From Scatophagus argus (lineage: Eukaryota; Chordata; Actinopteri; Scatophagidae), in assembly GCF_020382885.2 (NCBI RefSeq), contig NC_058493.1, positions 24,593,999 to 24,657,998 of the forward strand: DNA of 64,000 nucleotides. Reading direction: 5' to 3'. Of this stretch, positions 25,373 to 39,727 are shown piece after piece (position 1 is the stretch's first letter; each line of letters begins with the position of its first letter). A program made the translations under genes and the position numbers. Under the pieces are notes generated by a model that was not told where the DNA came from, ran no database searches, and saw nothing but the letters and a program-made list of their open reading frames with translations.

Positions 25373-28300
25373 TGTATTAGATCTCTTATGGTAAATAGAT
25401 TCCGGCTGCATTTGGGATATTTGTCAAAATATTTTCAAGCTCTCGTTGTATTAAACTGATGATGTGGCAGAGCATACAGTACAGGCATAGTTTCACATCA
25501 CGCTCGACTTGTTTCCTGTAGACACAGCAAAGATTTAATGCTGATCAAGGTGCTGCTGCAGTGCCCTTCGCTCATCTGATTCCCTCCTAGCACACAAGCT
25601 CTGCTGTGGCTCTCGCTTAGCATGCTACACTCCGTGCTGCATGGCAGATTTATTTGTTTCATTGAAGGGCTTTTACATAATCGAATCACACACCGCAGTA
25701 GATTACATGCCATTAAGTTTCATCTGGGCCAAACAGTAACAACCACTTACTTCTACACATTCAGTGTATGCAGGTTCTGAGTTTGAGTCATGCATGACCT
25801 AGTTCTGAGTCTTATCCTGGTTTTGATCATCTCCAGGACTGTTTACATCGGTTTCTAATGCTCTGCATGCATACATGGACTGTGGCGCTTTTACCCCACT
25901 GCTGGATTTAGCCTCTCTGTGTGATCAACAACAGAAACAGAACAATTTATCTGCCTTCAGACTTTTCATTTAAATTCCTATCATTAGTTATGGTGATTTT
26001 TGACAATAACAAGCTACGGGTTTTCACCTGTGCAAATGGGCACACGGTGATCAGAAACCTTCACAAGGTGTTCGCAAGCCATTTCTGTCTCCTCAGGTGG
26101 AATATTCCAGGTAGCACATCCTGCTTTCTCTATACTTGTGTGCTTATTCACGGTTCTGAAATCAGGATGTGATGTTTATATTCTGTGATGTCCCTCTTGC
26201 TGCTGTCTCCCTTTGTTTTTGTCACATAATCAGTACAGTTAAATGCCAGGATACAAAATGTGCATCCAAACACTCATTTTGTTCTTGGTCTTGTTGGGTT
26301 TTTTTCATAATCTGACCTGTGTTGTGGATTTTGTGTCTCAGCAAACACTGGAAGCTGAATTCAGGTTTATGATGTGTTATACAGAATCTGTTGCTGAAAC
26401 CTGACAATTACATTATTGACTGAATGTTTGAGGGCCGTTTTCTCAAGGTGTGAATGGGATGTAAAGCTTCGTTCTGTTTGACAGAGGCTGAAAAGCGATG
26501 TGGATTTAGAGCCTCGTACATATGTTTTTACTTCTTGATGGCCAAAAGAGTTCATCCACACGACCTTATTAGGTAAACAGTGACAAGTGATTGTTCCCAA
26601 GTAGAAAGAGAGCAGCATGTCTACAGATTCAAATAAATATCCACTGACAATCATAACAAACTGCCTGGTGTTTGTTTGAGAGGTACGACTTTTCAGCGCT
26701 GTGGGATGAAAACCTGGTCAACAAAACACTGATTTGTTTTTCTTTTTTCTTTGTGACAAATATCTATAAGCTTGACCTCCTTGTGTTTATATTTTGAATT
26801 TTCCCAAAAGGGTCAGCAGAGTTCAGCAAGCCTGAGAGGTCTGAGAATTTTCCTGAAACCAGCACAAACACTTGAACTGACGCTAAAAGAGGAAACTGGC
26901 CAAAGTTACGGTTGCAGGTTTTTTCACGACTATGTAATATTATTTCAAGGCAATGTAAATATTCAGCCCAAAAATCCAACCATGCCAATATACTGCACTG
27001 AGCCACAAAACCTGCTATTATGTGCCAGCAGCAACGATAGCTTCATATACCTCTCCATAATAGGTCATATCAGCAGCACGGCTTGTAATTATTGTTTACT
27101 GCAACTCGGCTCCATTTATGGTGAGCTGTCTTGATCTGGTGGCGAGCAGCGAGTCTGTAATCTCAAGGATTTGCGGGGCTGCTCAAAAAATTACTGTCAT
27201 GGATGAGAAGGTTATTTAATTCCTGATTCCCAGTAAGGTCAGGATTTCACACACCAGTGAGTGGCCTTGGCTCTCAAAAGGAGCTTGATGGTAAGTGCTA
27301 CAGTCAGTAAGGGAGGCAACGTTGAACGAAGACATTTGCTCTGTCTGGCGACGTGGACTGCAGTCGGGCTGCAGGTGTTGTTGTTCAGGACATCAAGGTC
27401 ACATTCTCTCTCTCGCTCTAAGGCGCAGTTTATACCATAGTTCATAACTGAAAATTGGCACCGTGTGTGTAACTTTTGATGATATCAACATTATTGTATA
27501 AGCACAGGCCTGTTATTATGGCCATTGCCCCTAAACCCTCAATGTGGATGATATGCAGTTGCAAAAGACTGACATAATTTCTCATTGACATTATTGCCCC
27601 GTGAGCTACTGACTTAAGGCCTTTGTATCCAGAAAACCCACAACTGATTCATCTGATCCAGAGATGTTTGTTAGGTCCAGTTCAGCAGCTGAATAAGGTT
27701 CATCGCAGATACTACACACCACCTTCTGCTCTGTTGCTTGCAAAGAAGCATGAGACTTCTTCCCTTTGATTATGTCACATTTTTACTTACGCTGTACTGG
27801 GATACTGCAATACAAAATTGTGTTTCGCTTTTACAGTCAACACAGTATTTCTACTTGATAAAACCTTATTTTGAAAAATTGTACTCTTCATTCCATGTAT
27901 GCTATACTTTTTAGCCTATACTTATCTTTGTAGACTGAATTTACATGCAAAACATGTGGCCCACTGTTAAGGTATAAACTTCCCATGCAACAGTTAGACT
28001 TATAGTAACAGTACTTAGACCATTTTTGACCTATATTAAGTTATTAGTAGTCTTTTCATCACAGTTGTACTGTATCTCCATCTTTAAATAATAATACACA
28101 AATAAACAAAAGATGATTTGCACTCAACTTTCCCTGTCTACCCAAAAATGATATTTTTGGTATAAACTGCTTATTGGAGATTATTATTTGGAGTTAAAGT
28201 TTTTACACCCAGTCACAACAACAATAACATGTGCAATGATGGTGGATATAAACTATGTCCATATGTGCAAAAACATACACAAAAACAAACAAGGACAGTG

Positions 28301-30125
28301 AACACAGATCAAAGAAAAAAACTGATGACTAGACTAGATCTTCAGTAATCCTACATAAAATAGATGCATAGGCCCAATACTGTATCAATACAACAATAAG
28401 CACACAGTAAATAAACACATTAAGCAATATTAACAGCTGACAATGAAGGCCAGCTCTTCCACATTTGCTGTGCCGTAAAGCTCGGTGCTCTGAACCCCCT
28501 CGGACTTGCTGTCAGCGAAGGACGGACGCAGCTCTCAAGATCAGTTACGGATCGAGATCAAAGGCTTCGAAATGGCAGCGAGTCTCATGTCATGTTTAGC
28601 CTCGTATGCTAACTGGTGTTCTTCCCCTCTGGGACTGAGGGAGAGATGGGAAGATGGTTGCACTTTAGGAACACTCCCCCTTCTTCCTGTCCCTCCCCAG
28701 CCCCCTTTATCTCGCTTCACTCTTCCTTCCTTCTCTATCTCCTCCTCCTCCTGTTCCTCCTCCAGTGCTAGCAGGATAACATACAGCCTGCCTCTTGTTT
28801 GGATAAGTTAATGCTGAGATGTCAGCCTCGATTCTGATGTATACCACCTGCTTTGGCCTCCAGCTGACCTCATACTCCAGCTCCCACTGCAGAGACATTC
28901 CAGTGCTTTTCTGGGGCTGTGTTTACACTGCAACAGATTGCGCTGCACTCCTTCTCTGCTTGATCATAATGGACCGTGGTGGACCTCTAGACCAGACTCA
29001 TCCCAATATGCTTGTATTGCTCTGATGCAGAAGGAGAGCTGAGATCCCCAAGGCACTGGAAATCAAATTTTACCCTATTCCAATCCTGCCACATTTAGAG
29101 AAAGTATGAAGGTTGTGAGGGGACCCGATATCTCAGTTTCAGGCTCAGCCTCAGGAGGGGAGGCCTGCGAACGGCTCTGGTCATTCAGATGCCAAGATCC
29201 TCCCACTCAACACTGTGAGGGCTCATGTGAACAACATGATCTCACTGTGTCTGCCCTTTAAATGAATTAGTGCTGTTGATTTACAGTTTAAGTCCATGTA
29301 AGATCCTGACCAAAAGATTGACGTCAAATGAAAAGAAGTTTTTATTTTAGGAGGCTGGCCAAGTTATCTTGGATGTGGCTCAAATACCTCAGTCTTTAAT
29401 GGGGCAACGTCACTTGTAGAGTCTGCTAATAGAAACTGGGGTAGGAGAAATGCTTTTTTAAAAATTATTTATATAAAGGCAGGCAAGTTCTTCTGCCACC
29501 AACAGCTGGTCATATTTGAGCAGTTGTTGGCAACCTTAGCTGGCACAGTTTAGCTAACTGACATCATTACATCCTCCATTTCTTCAAATCTATGACCAAG
29601 CAAATGTTGACAGACAGATTTTTTATCTACTGACAAAATGCTCTTGTTGGAGCTTCATCTGTGTTACATGTTACAGTTTTGTGATTGTTGATTTGTCAGT
29701 TTAGCTTGAAGCTAAGATGTTACAAATACAGCATCCTGAATGGCCAATTGTTAATTTAGTGTTGGGCTAATTGCTAAGGATTTTACTCTTTGTATTAGTA
29801 CTCTTATGGACTGTGTGCATATGTTTACCATATTATCCTAATTTGTACATCCTGTAGCACCTTAATTTTGTTTTAAGATGTAACGCTAATTAGCATTAAG
29901 TTTACAGTTAGCTAGTCTATACTTGTGGATCTAACTGGCTAGTCCCACTAATTCATTCATTATTCCCTGATATAATAATTTAATTCAACCTTAATTAGAA
30001 AAGTGAGGGCATAATGTAGACAAAAAACATTAGATTCAAATCAGAGACCAGTGTTTTGCCTTCTAAAAGGTAGTTTGTCAAGTGCTTGCTCAAGGGGAAT
30101 GTTGGGCTCTCCATATCTGTATTAC
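25373..30125. other. Gene-free spacer
   Basis: No gene is supported. Two blocks are less AT-rich and more complex than average: about 26780-27230, and about 28440-28990 with a TCC-rich stretch near 28735-28765. Each contains an open frame of 100-120 codons without a recognisable domain or splice context. Confidence 0.55.
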
Positions 30126-30240
30126 AATTTAATTAAAGAGTTTGGTCTAGACCTGCTCTAATTGGAAGGTGTCATGAGATAACTTTTGTTGTGAATTGGC
30201 GCTGTATAAATAAACTGAATTGAATTGAATTGAATTTAAT
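30126..30240 (+). repeat. 3' end of a non-LTR retroelement with GAATT tail
   Basis: The words GGTCTAGACCTGCTCTAATT, TGTCATGAGATAACTTTTGT and GAATTGGCGCTGTATAAATA occur in order, followed by a tail of AATTG/GAATT units. This is the characteristic 3' terminus of a LINE/SINE-type family abundant in teleosts. Only the 3' end is present, as expected for a 5'-truncated insertion. Confidence 0.75.
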
Positions 30241-31697
30241 TGTTTCCACTTCACAAGATGCAGTAAACTAAACATATCACTGTATCACCTCTCAAATCTC
30301 AAAAAACAGGGAAAATTTCCACTGATGGGTGACTGTCATTAGAACTAATTTGTTTGAAGCTTTGCAGTGATAAGTAGTGAATACAGAATGTGAAAGTTGT
30401 ATTCAGGAAAGAGGGACTTCATGAAGGGCAGAAGCTACCGCTGAGAACACAGAGGTCATGTTCACAGATTTGTTTGTGGGAATGTGGGGGCTGAGAAGGA
30501 GTTGACATTGATGGGTTTTGAAAACGACTCATGAATTTGGTGGACTTGACATCCTGGTGGCAAAAAAAATCTGAAAATTCAACGAAATAAAGAGATTTAC
30601 TATTCTCCCACCAGAATTATTTTGCTGATGATGTGAAAAATGCTGTAAAAGGTCATCATATAAGGAAATAAAGTGACTGAACAGTCAACTAAATAGATGA
30701 AATAAAAATCTGAAAATTCATGCTCATTGTGTCTAGGGCTGGCCACATCATCACAACACGTGTGCTACGGCATTAACAACAGCTGGTTTCAGTCCTGTCG
30801 CCGACCACCTACACAGTCTGTTACCGAGTGCCCTTTACTGATCACACACCAGAAAAACAGGCACTCAGTTGCTGTCTTTAGAACCACCAACAAGCACCAA
30901 ATCACTATCTTCAACACTGGATCACTGAATATGCAAAATGTTGATAATCCCAATGACATAATAACCATCTTATAAATATGTTGGGATTCTTGAGTCTGAA
31001 TGTCAGGCAAGTCTACATAGACCACCCGTATCGTGTTTGTTCATTTATTTTCATAATTCTTGGTCCTAGCTGTGCACTATTTGGAGATAAATGCCTTCAC
31101 TGTGGATTAATGTTGCTGTTCCACAAGAATACTTAAAGGCACAGAGAAGACAGAGAATAATGACATAAACCTCATCAGAGAGCACTATCACCATCAAGTG
31201 GTAAGGAGAACAAATAGCATCTTAAACAGTGTCAAAACAAATGGGAGGCTGAAGGCTGTGATGCTAACTGGGCCTGTAAACACAAACAGCTGCTAATTAA
31301 CAGGCAAACTCAGAAGTTCAGTGTTTTGGAAAATTCATTTCAGCAGGTCACATGATATGAAAGTATATTTGACAAACAGTAAATTAATATTTTCCTTTCT
31401 GGAAAAGTATATTCTGATTTATACCAACACTTTAAGCATAACCTGCTTCTACTAGTCCTTTCCCTTTCTTAAGTCTTAATTTCCTTAATTCACTGAGTAA
31501 AATTAGGCAATTATAAACAAAAACAGATCTTATTATCTTAGATTTACCCAACATACACACCAATAAGGGTGCATCCGCAGGACAAGTAGCTCCATCATGT
31601 GGCCATAATGGTAAGTTACACATAAAGCCAGCAGAAAGAAAAATACAAGCAGCAGTGATGTGCTCTGAGACTGAGGCTAAACCATTGGTGCCTACTA
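30241..31697. other. Gene-free spacer
   Basis: AT-rich sequence without recognisable genes, RNAs or clear repeats. Confidence 0.55.
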
Positions 31698-32038
31698 TTA
31701 AAGGCATAATATGCAGCAATTGTTGGTTGCTGCACATTATGTGTTGTGAACACAACATTAAGTGATGCTGGTGAAAGATTTGACTGTTCATTCCCGTGTT
31801 GTCAAATCACTAACGAGCCAATGGCAGCATTTGATGACCTGGGAACCCAACAATCAACTAACATTCTTCAGAATCGCTGATGCACAGAGACACCGTGAAC
31901 ACAGCAAAATAATGAGAAAATAAGAAAATGCAGACAAACACCACCAGCAACTTCTAGAGATCCTAAGTGATGACTGAGAGGGATTATTTTGGAATTGCTT
32001 TTTTTTGAAGAAGAAGTTCCTGCATATCATACCTTTAA
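31698..32038. mobile_element. Short terminal-inverted-repeat element (MITE-like), 341 bp
   Basis: The left end at 31698-31719 (TTAAAGGCATAATATGCAGC plus AA) and the reverse complement of the right end at 32017-32038 (TTAAAGGTATGATATGCAGG plus AA) agree at 19 of 22 positions. The interior has no transposase frame. Length and structure fit a non-autonomous DNA transposon, and the ends resemble a TTAAAGGTATACTATGCAG-type repeat that I recall from other fish genomes. A target-site duplication is not clear: flanking TA dinucleotides are compatible but weak. Confidence 0.65.
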
Positions 32039-32104
32039 GTAATACTAACCTAGGGTAAGTTAAAGAAAAATCATAAAAATATTTAAAGCTACTTTTAAAT
32101 ATTA

Positions 32105-32157
32105 TAGTTTATCTTACTTAGTTTATCTAATAGTTTATCTAATAGTTTATCTTACTT
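32105..32157. repeat. Short tandem repeat of a TAGTTTATCTAA-like unit
   Basis: About four imperfect copies of a 12-bp unit lie just beyond the 3' end of psma4. Confidence 0.8.
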
Positions 32158-32266
32158 TTTAATTATAAAAAAAATTGTACAATTTGTTTTGAAGAGGTGT
32201 AAATAAAAAGATGCCCCTTTTTGTGACAAAGATACAAATAACAACATGTCCATTGGTTTCCAAACT

Positions 32267-32272
32267 TTTAAT
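32267..32272 (-). terminator. psma4: Candidate psma4 polyadenylation signal (ATTAAA)
   Basis: On the minus strand ATTAAA lies about 60 bases after the psma4 stop codon. It is the first plausible signal. Another ATTAAA-like word occurs about 110 bases further on, so the true end is uncertain. Confidence 0.5.
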
Positions 32273-32330
32273 GTAAAAGACAAAACACAGGATTTGGTGA
32301 CATGAGGGGGGAAAAAAAATATTATTTTGC

Positions 32331-35110
<2,780 letters not shown>

Positions 35111-35640
35111 TTTGTCACGTCACTGAAGTTGTCCTGCAAAACACAACATAAATTAACTTACAAGATAATGAGGAAACCACCTGAAATCAAAGACTAGGAA
35201 GAAAAATGTCTCAACCCGTTTGTATTAGCGCCACAATGTTATTTTCTTTCTGTAAAACTTGACGAACATAAACTGTTACACAGGTCTCAGACACTTAAAG
35301 TGCACACACATTAACTCACAACAACAGCATGTGGAGTTTACAGCGTATTTTCTCAGTGCCTCAATACCATGACAGCCAGCTAAGCTAAGTGCTGCTAAAC
35401 AGAATGAATCTGCAATATCTAAGCATGCTAGTTCATTAGCACGCTAGCTAGTTCATAATGAAAAAAGTCCTCGAAGTGGACACAGTCAAACTGTACTTAC
35501 TATACTAAAATGTTGGTAGAAAAAACAATACTGTAGTAAAGAGTAAACTCTAGATATGTTACCTTATATGAAAAGGTCTGAGTTTGCGTAGTTTTCAAAG
35601 GGCTAAGAGGTCCACTACTTTCAGTTTGATATTTCCTCAC
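35111..35640 (-). promoter_or_regulatory. psma4: psma4 5' UTR exons and promoter region
   Basis: The start codon sits in a small exon, 35108-35133. It is preceded by an acceptor (TGTGTTTTGCAG on the minus strand) and followed by a GTGGGT donor. An upstream non-coding exon probably ends at 35563, where minus-strand ATATAAG is followed by GTAACA. The first exon's start is not visible. It would lie near 35600-35700, where no TATA box is evident, as is usual for a housekeeping gene. Confidence 0.5.
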
Positions 35641-35747
35641 TCACACACACACCGGGTTCCTCTGGCGGTGAAGTAGCCGCTCAGCAGCGCCACCTTCCAG
35701 TGGGAGGACCGAACATTCTGTAGTACTGCGTCAATCTCAGTCACAGA

Positions 35748-35830
35748 GGGGGAAAGTAACGTTTTACAAATACATATTGTAAAAGTTCTGCATTCGCAGT
35801 TTGATAAAAGTGCTTGACTAAAAGTAAGTA
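35748..35830 (-). repeat. Probable fragment of the same repeat family as 25020-25372
   Basis: TTGTAAAAGTTCTGCATTCG, then a TGCTTGACTAAAAGTAAGTA stretch, resembles the reverse complement of the terminal part of that family (GACTTTTACTTG... region). It is short and diverged. Confidence 0.4.
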
Positions 35831-35883
35831 AGGAGTACAATGAACTTAAGAAAAGAACTATAATATCTCACGATCATGATTAA

Positions 35884-36085
35884 ATGATTAAAAGATAAGT
35901 CTGTATTGATCCCCAAAGGCGACATTCAGGCGAGGCGCGCAAAGCAAGTAGTACACATACAATATCCACAATACCCAAGAGCAGAGTTATAGTTAAATAA
36001 GGCTAATAGAGCAATGCGGTGTGATTAACAGCCGTGAAGTCAGCACAGTGTAGTAGTCATATAAAGAAGAAGAAGAAGAAGATGA
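35884..36085 (-). repeat. Inverted 3' part of a non-LTR retroelement plus AGA/GAT microsatellite
   Basis: On the minus strand the segment ends in TTTGGGGATCAATACAGACT followed by TATCTTTT, the usual terminus of a fish retroelement family. On the plus strand it begins AAAAGATAAGTC and is followed by an AGA then GAT repeat at 36065-36090. The AT-rich stretch to about 36380 may belong to the same insertion. Confidence 0.5.
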
Positions 36086-36599
36086 TGATATATTGATAAT
36101 ATGTATAATAATATTATATCTTCGGCTGTAACAGCGTACGCCAGGATAAGATATAATATGGTCAAGTGTCTACATTAATAAAGAAATATGATACAGCAGA
36201 TAATACTACCTATAGTAAAACAGTATAACATATTTACATAATATTGAGTGGGATTTAACTTACAAGTTGAAATACCGCAATATAGTGTAACATAATGCAT
36301 AGTGTAGTACAGATACATATAGCATGAGAATAGTGTTAATATAGTAGTAATACAGATGTTAGGTATTACATGTAGTTCACACTAAATTAATTAGAGACCA
36401 TGTTAATGACTAAATAATTAATCGTTATTATTATTAAGAAAGGTGAGAATTTTTGCAGTATTGTCCAATTAATTAATACTCTTCTGCTCAATTCCACAGA
36501 CGTACGTTGGTGTTTCCCTCCAGCCCTGGTGGTCGGCAGTACCGGGACAAGTGAACGTATGATGAGGTGTAAAATAAAACAGGAAGAAGCTCTGCTGCG

Positions 36600-36797
36600 T
36601 GCCATTGGTTCTTTCAGCCGCGTTTAAATGCGAACGGGAAGCGACTTCACAGTTAGCTAGCTAGGAGGCGGCTAACTTTCACGTCTTTATAATATCCCTA
36701 AACTGCCGAATGACGAGACGCAAAATTGGCCATTTCATAACCGGCTGATGACACGATGTGTCCAGTGTGAGTCTGATTCAAACATCTGGCCGAAGAG
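36600..36797 (+). promoter_or_regulatory. slc25a44: slc25a44 promoter and probable first non-coding exon
   Basis: An inverted CCAAT box (ATTGG) lies at 36604-36608, in a locally CG-richer stretch. A strong donor (GAG followed by GTAAGC) occurs at 36797/36798. The next exon is taken at an acceptor just before 37862, because the start-codon exon has a pyrimidine-rich tract ending CTGCCAG there. The exon start is inferred. The donor is seen. Confidence 0.5.
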
Positions 36798-37902
36798 GTA
36801 AGCGTTTCCCAAATGATGCCAATGCTAACTGTGTGTAACTCACGGCGAGCTCGGCGTTAGCTAATACCAGCTTCTATCAACTTATCCTGCAGGTGACAAC
36901 AGGCGCATTTTATTAAACACGTCGGTGTTGTCAGTGTTCGGCTTGTTTTGTTGGGTGTCATACGTGTCACTGGCTCCCGTTGCTATTCAGTTGTCTTCAG
37001 ACCGACATGGGAACACTGTGTCCTCTGAATAATGTTGTCACTGGGGTCAGGTACAAACCGGCGGGTCGTTAGCTAATGTTGTTACAGCAACGTTACTGAG
37101 TGACCAGAAAAGCGTTTTTGTAAGGACGCGTTCATTACTTGCCTCGCTGTTATTACCAAAGCTGCTCGGAACGTCAGTCAACGTGGTTAGCTTTAACTTG
37201 CCAAGTTGTCTTTAGCATGACCCTTGAACTCTCACTCATAGATAACAGGCGATAAACGTTGATCAAGGAGGACTAACAGTTTAGCCGGTGTTCATGGAAC
37301 AACATCAGGTGACAGGATGGTTTTTCCGTACAATGTGGGGTAGAAAGAAACTGGTGTTGTCATTATTTTGGTACATCACTTTAAAGGGCCGTGTTCACAT
37401 ATTATTAACTGGAAGGTAATGGTGAGAGAATAACCTACACTTACAATGTTGCTACCCTGCAGCTGGTGGGATTTTTCATTTGAGTTATTTATATTTATAT
37501 TTTGTATAATCTGTGTGGCTGAACTGAAATGGCTGCAAACAGAATTGATGCATTCACAGCTTTTACGATGGAGAAGTGAAGTAAGTTTCAAACAAGCTAC
37601 TTTCATACTTTTTCTGATGTGTGTTTCACCACAGTTAATAACATTTTTCTTTTGTAGTGTTTAGATCAAGTTGATAAGGCTGAACAAGGACACACTTGTG
37701 CTTTTTTCTGCCTGTGGTGCACATTAGCAAGAACAAAATCATTCAAGGTCCACATACTTTGCATTTCATGTTGTCATTAGTGGACAAAGTTTGTTCACTT
37801 TTCATTGAGATGTCCACCTGTTTGTATACGTGTATGTGTAACGCTGTGTTTTTGCTGCCAGGCAGGGATCACTCTGATGAGGGGGCGCCTACACCTGTCA
37901 GG

Positions 37903-39727
37903 ATGCAGCAGAAAAGAAACATCCAGATCATCGAGTGGGAGGACCTCGACAAAAGGAAGTTCTACTCATTCGGGGTGTTTATGACGATGACCATCCGGGC
38001 CACCGTCTACCCGGCTACGCTCATCCGCACTCGGCTACAGGTGCAGAGGGGCAAGTCACTCTACAGTGGCACCTTCGACGCCTTCTTCAAGATTCTGCGG
38101 TCGGAGGGCGTTCGAGGCCTTTATCGTGGCTTTATGGTCAACACGTTCACGCTCATCTCAGGCCAGGCTTACATAACCACCTATGAGCTGGTGAGGAAGT
38201 ATGTCTCCCAGTATTCTGAGGACAATACGGTCAAGTCACTGGTGGCCGGCGGCTCGGCCTCTCTGGTCGCACAGAGCATCACTGTTCCTATAGATGTTGT
38301 CTCGCAGCAGCTGATGATGCAGGGCCAAGGAGAGCACCTCACCCGCTTTCGACTCAAGTCTAACACAGAGACTGGAAAGACCAAGAAAGTGTTTGGCCAA
38401 ACCAGGAGTATTGTGTCTCAGATCTTTGCTGCTGATGGTTTCCGGGGCTTCTACAGGGGATATGTGGCTTCTTTACTCACTTATATCCCAAACAGTGCTG
38501 TCTGGTGGCCTTTCTATCACTTTTATGCTGGTAAGGGGCTGGAACTTTTTTTTTTGTGTGTGTGCTTTCTAACGACCTGTCGCTTGTTCCACACGTACAT
38601 GTACGTGTGTCTTGTGTTGTTAATTAGGTATCTGTGTGTGTGTAATATTCTTTAGAGCAACTCTCTAAACTGGCTCCCAGTGACTGCCCTCATCTGGTTC
38701 TTCAAGCCATGGCTGGACCTCTAGCTGCTGCTACTGCCGCAACTGTCACCAACCCAATGGATGTGGTCAGAGCCAGAGTGCAGGTGAACTGTACATCCGT
38801 CACACAGAGACTCATGTGCTCTTTTCGGGCTGGTACATCGAGTGATTAAAAAACCTCAACCCAGATAGTTTTTTTAAATTCTTTAATGTTTGAGATATAA
38901 ATGGCTTATGGTGCTTAAAGCATCAAAGCATTGAATTTTTTTCCTCTGTTTGTGTGGAGGAAGCTGCCAGAAAAGGAATTTAAAATGCACGGCTTGTTTT
39001 GTCTGTTTAAATTTTTTTCAATAGCTGAAACAGTAAATGTTAATCATCAATCAGCTTTCTTTGTATGTGGGCACAGACCTTCAAGCTACCATTTTACTCT
39101 TCAGTAATTTGCATACTTTGACCTACCAGGGAAGCTTTTCCTGTCCAAGCTCTCTCCTGGTGACAAGTTCTGCATAGAGCAAACCGTTAACAAGCCCAGT
39201 GAGGCCTAGAAGTGGAGTCAACCACTGTAACTAATAACTATTGAGGGGAGGAAAGTAGTCATTTATAGGAGTAATGTTTTAAAAAGCTATGCCCTGAAGG
39301 CTTAAAATGAGAATATGTGTCTCATTGTTATGTATCAGTGTTGTTAAGTCTTCACATAATGAAGTAACCAAATTCAGCTTCCAGTGTCATGTCTACCTTC
39401 TGCATTTTCAGTTCAAGATTAGGCCAATCTAGGGATTAGTGACCTGATCAGAAAATAAAATCTCAATTTATTTATTATCAGATACTGGCTTGTGGTTCCA
39501 AACAACAACTCAACATGTATTTTGTGTGTGTGCAGGTTGAAGGCAGGACTTCAGTGATCGAGACGTTCAGACAGCTGCTCAAAGAGGAGGGCTGTTGGGG
39601 GATGACCAAAGGACTGTCGGCACGCATCATTTCATCCACACCCACTGCCATCGTCATGGTGGTCGGCTACGAGACGCTTAAAAAACTGAGTTTGCGACCG
39701 GAGCTGGTGGACTCAAGACACTGGTAG
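37903..39727 (+). CDS. slc25a44: Solute carrier family 25 member 44 (mitochondrial carrier)
   Basis: Coding exons are 37903-38530, 38656-38783 and 39536-39727, joining in frame to 316 codons including TAG (315 aa; human is 314). The chosen ATG has A at -3 and precedes the family's N-terminus (KRNIQIIEWEDLDKRKFY). Three mitochondrial-carrier repeats are visible, with signature motifs YPATLIRTRLQ in repeat 1 (the usual acidic residue absent, as in the human protein), VPIDVVSQQL in repeat 2 and NPMDVVRARVQ in repeat 3. Highly conserved stretches include VKSLVAGGSASLVAQSITVP and the C-terminal LRPELVDSRHW. Known role: inner-membrane importer of branched-chain amino acids, feeding their mitochondrial catabolism. 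A frame that reads through the first donor adds about 40 non-homologous residues and is intronic. An a or b paralogue label is not possible from this sequence. Confidence 0.98.

Noticed and set aside
28506-28811. 101-codon plus-strand frame with a serine-rich end
   Set aside because: The serine run comes from a TCC/CCT-rich low-complexity stretch. No homologue recognised.
9271-32150. Known chromosome-15q microRNA such as miR-184 in the spacer
   Set aside because: I looked for the mature-like word and found only short partial matches, for example near 23362; no hairpin of that family is visible.
38531-38655. Read-through of slc25a44 exon 1 into the intron, giving a 319-codon frame
   Set aside because: A good GTAAGG donor, a good acceptor and restored homology show this segment is an intron.
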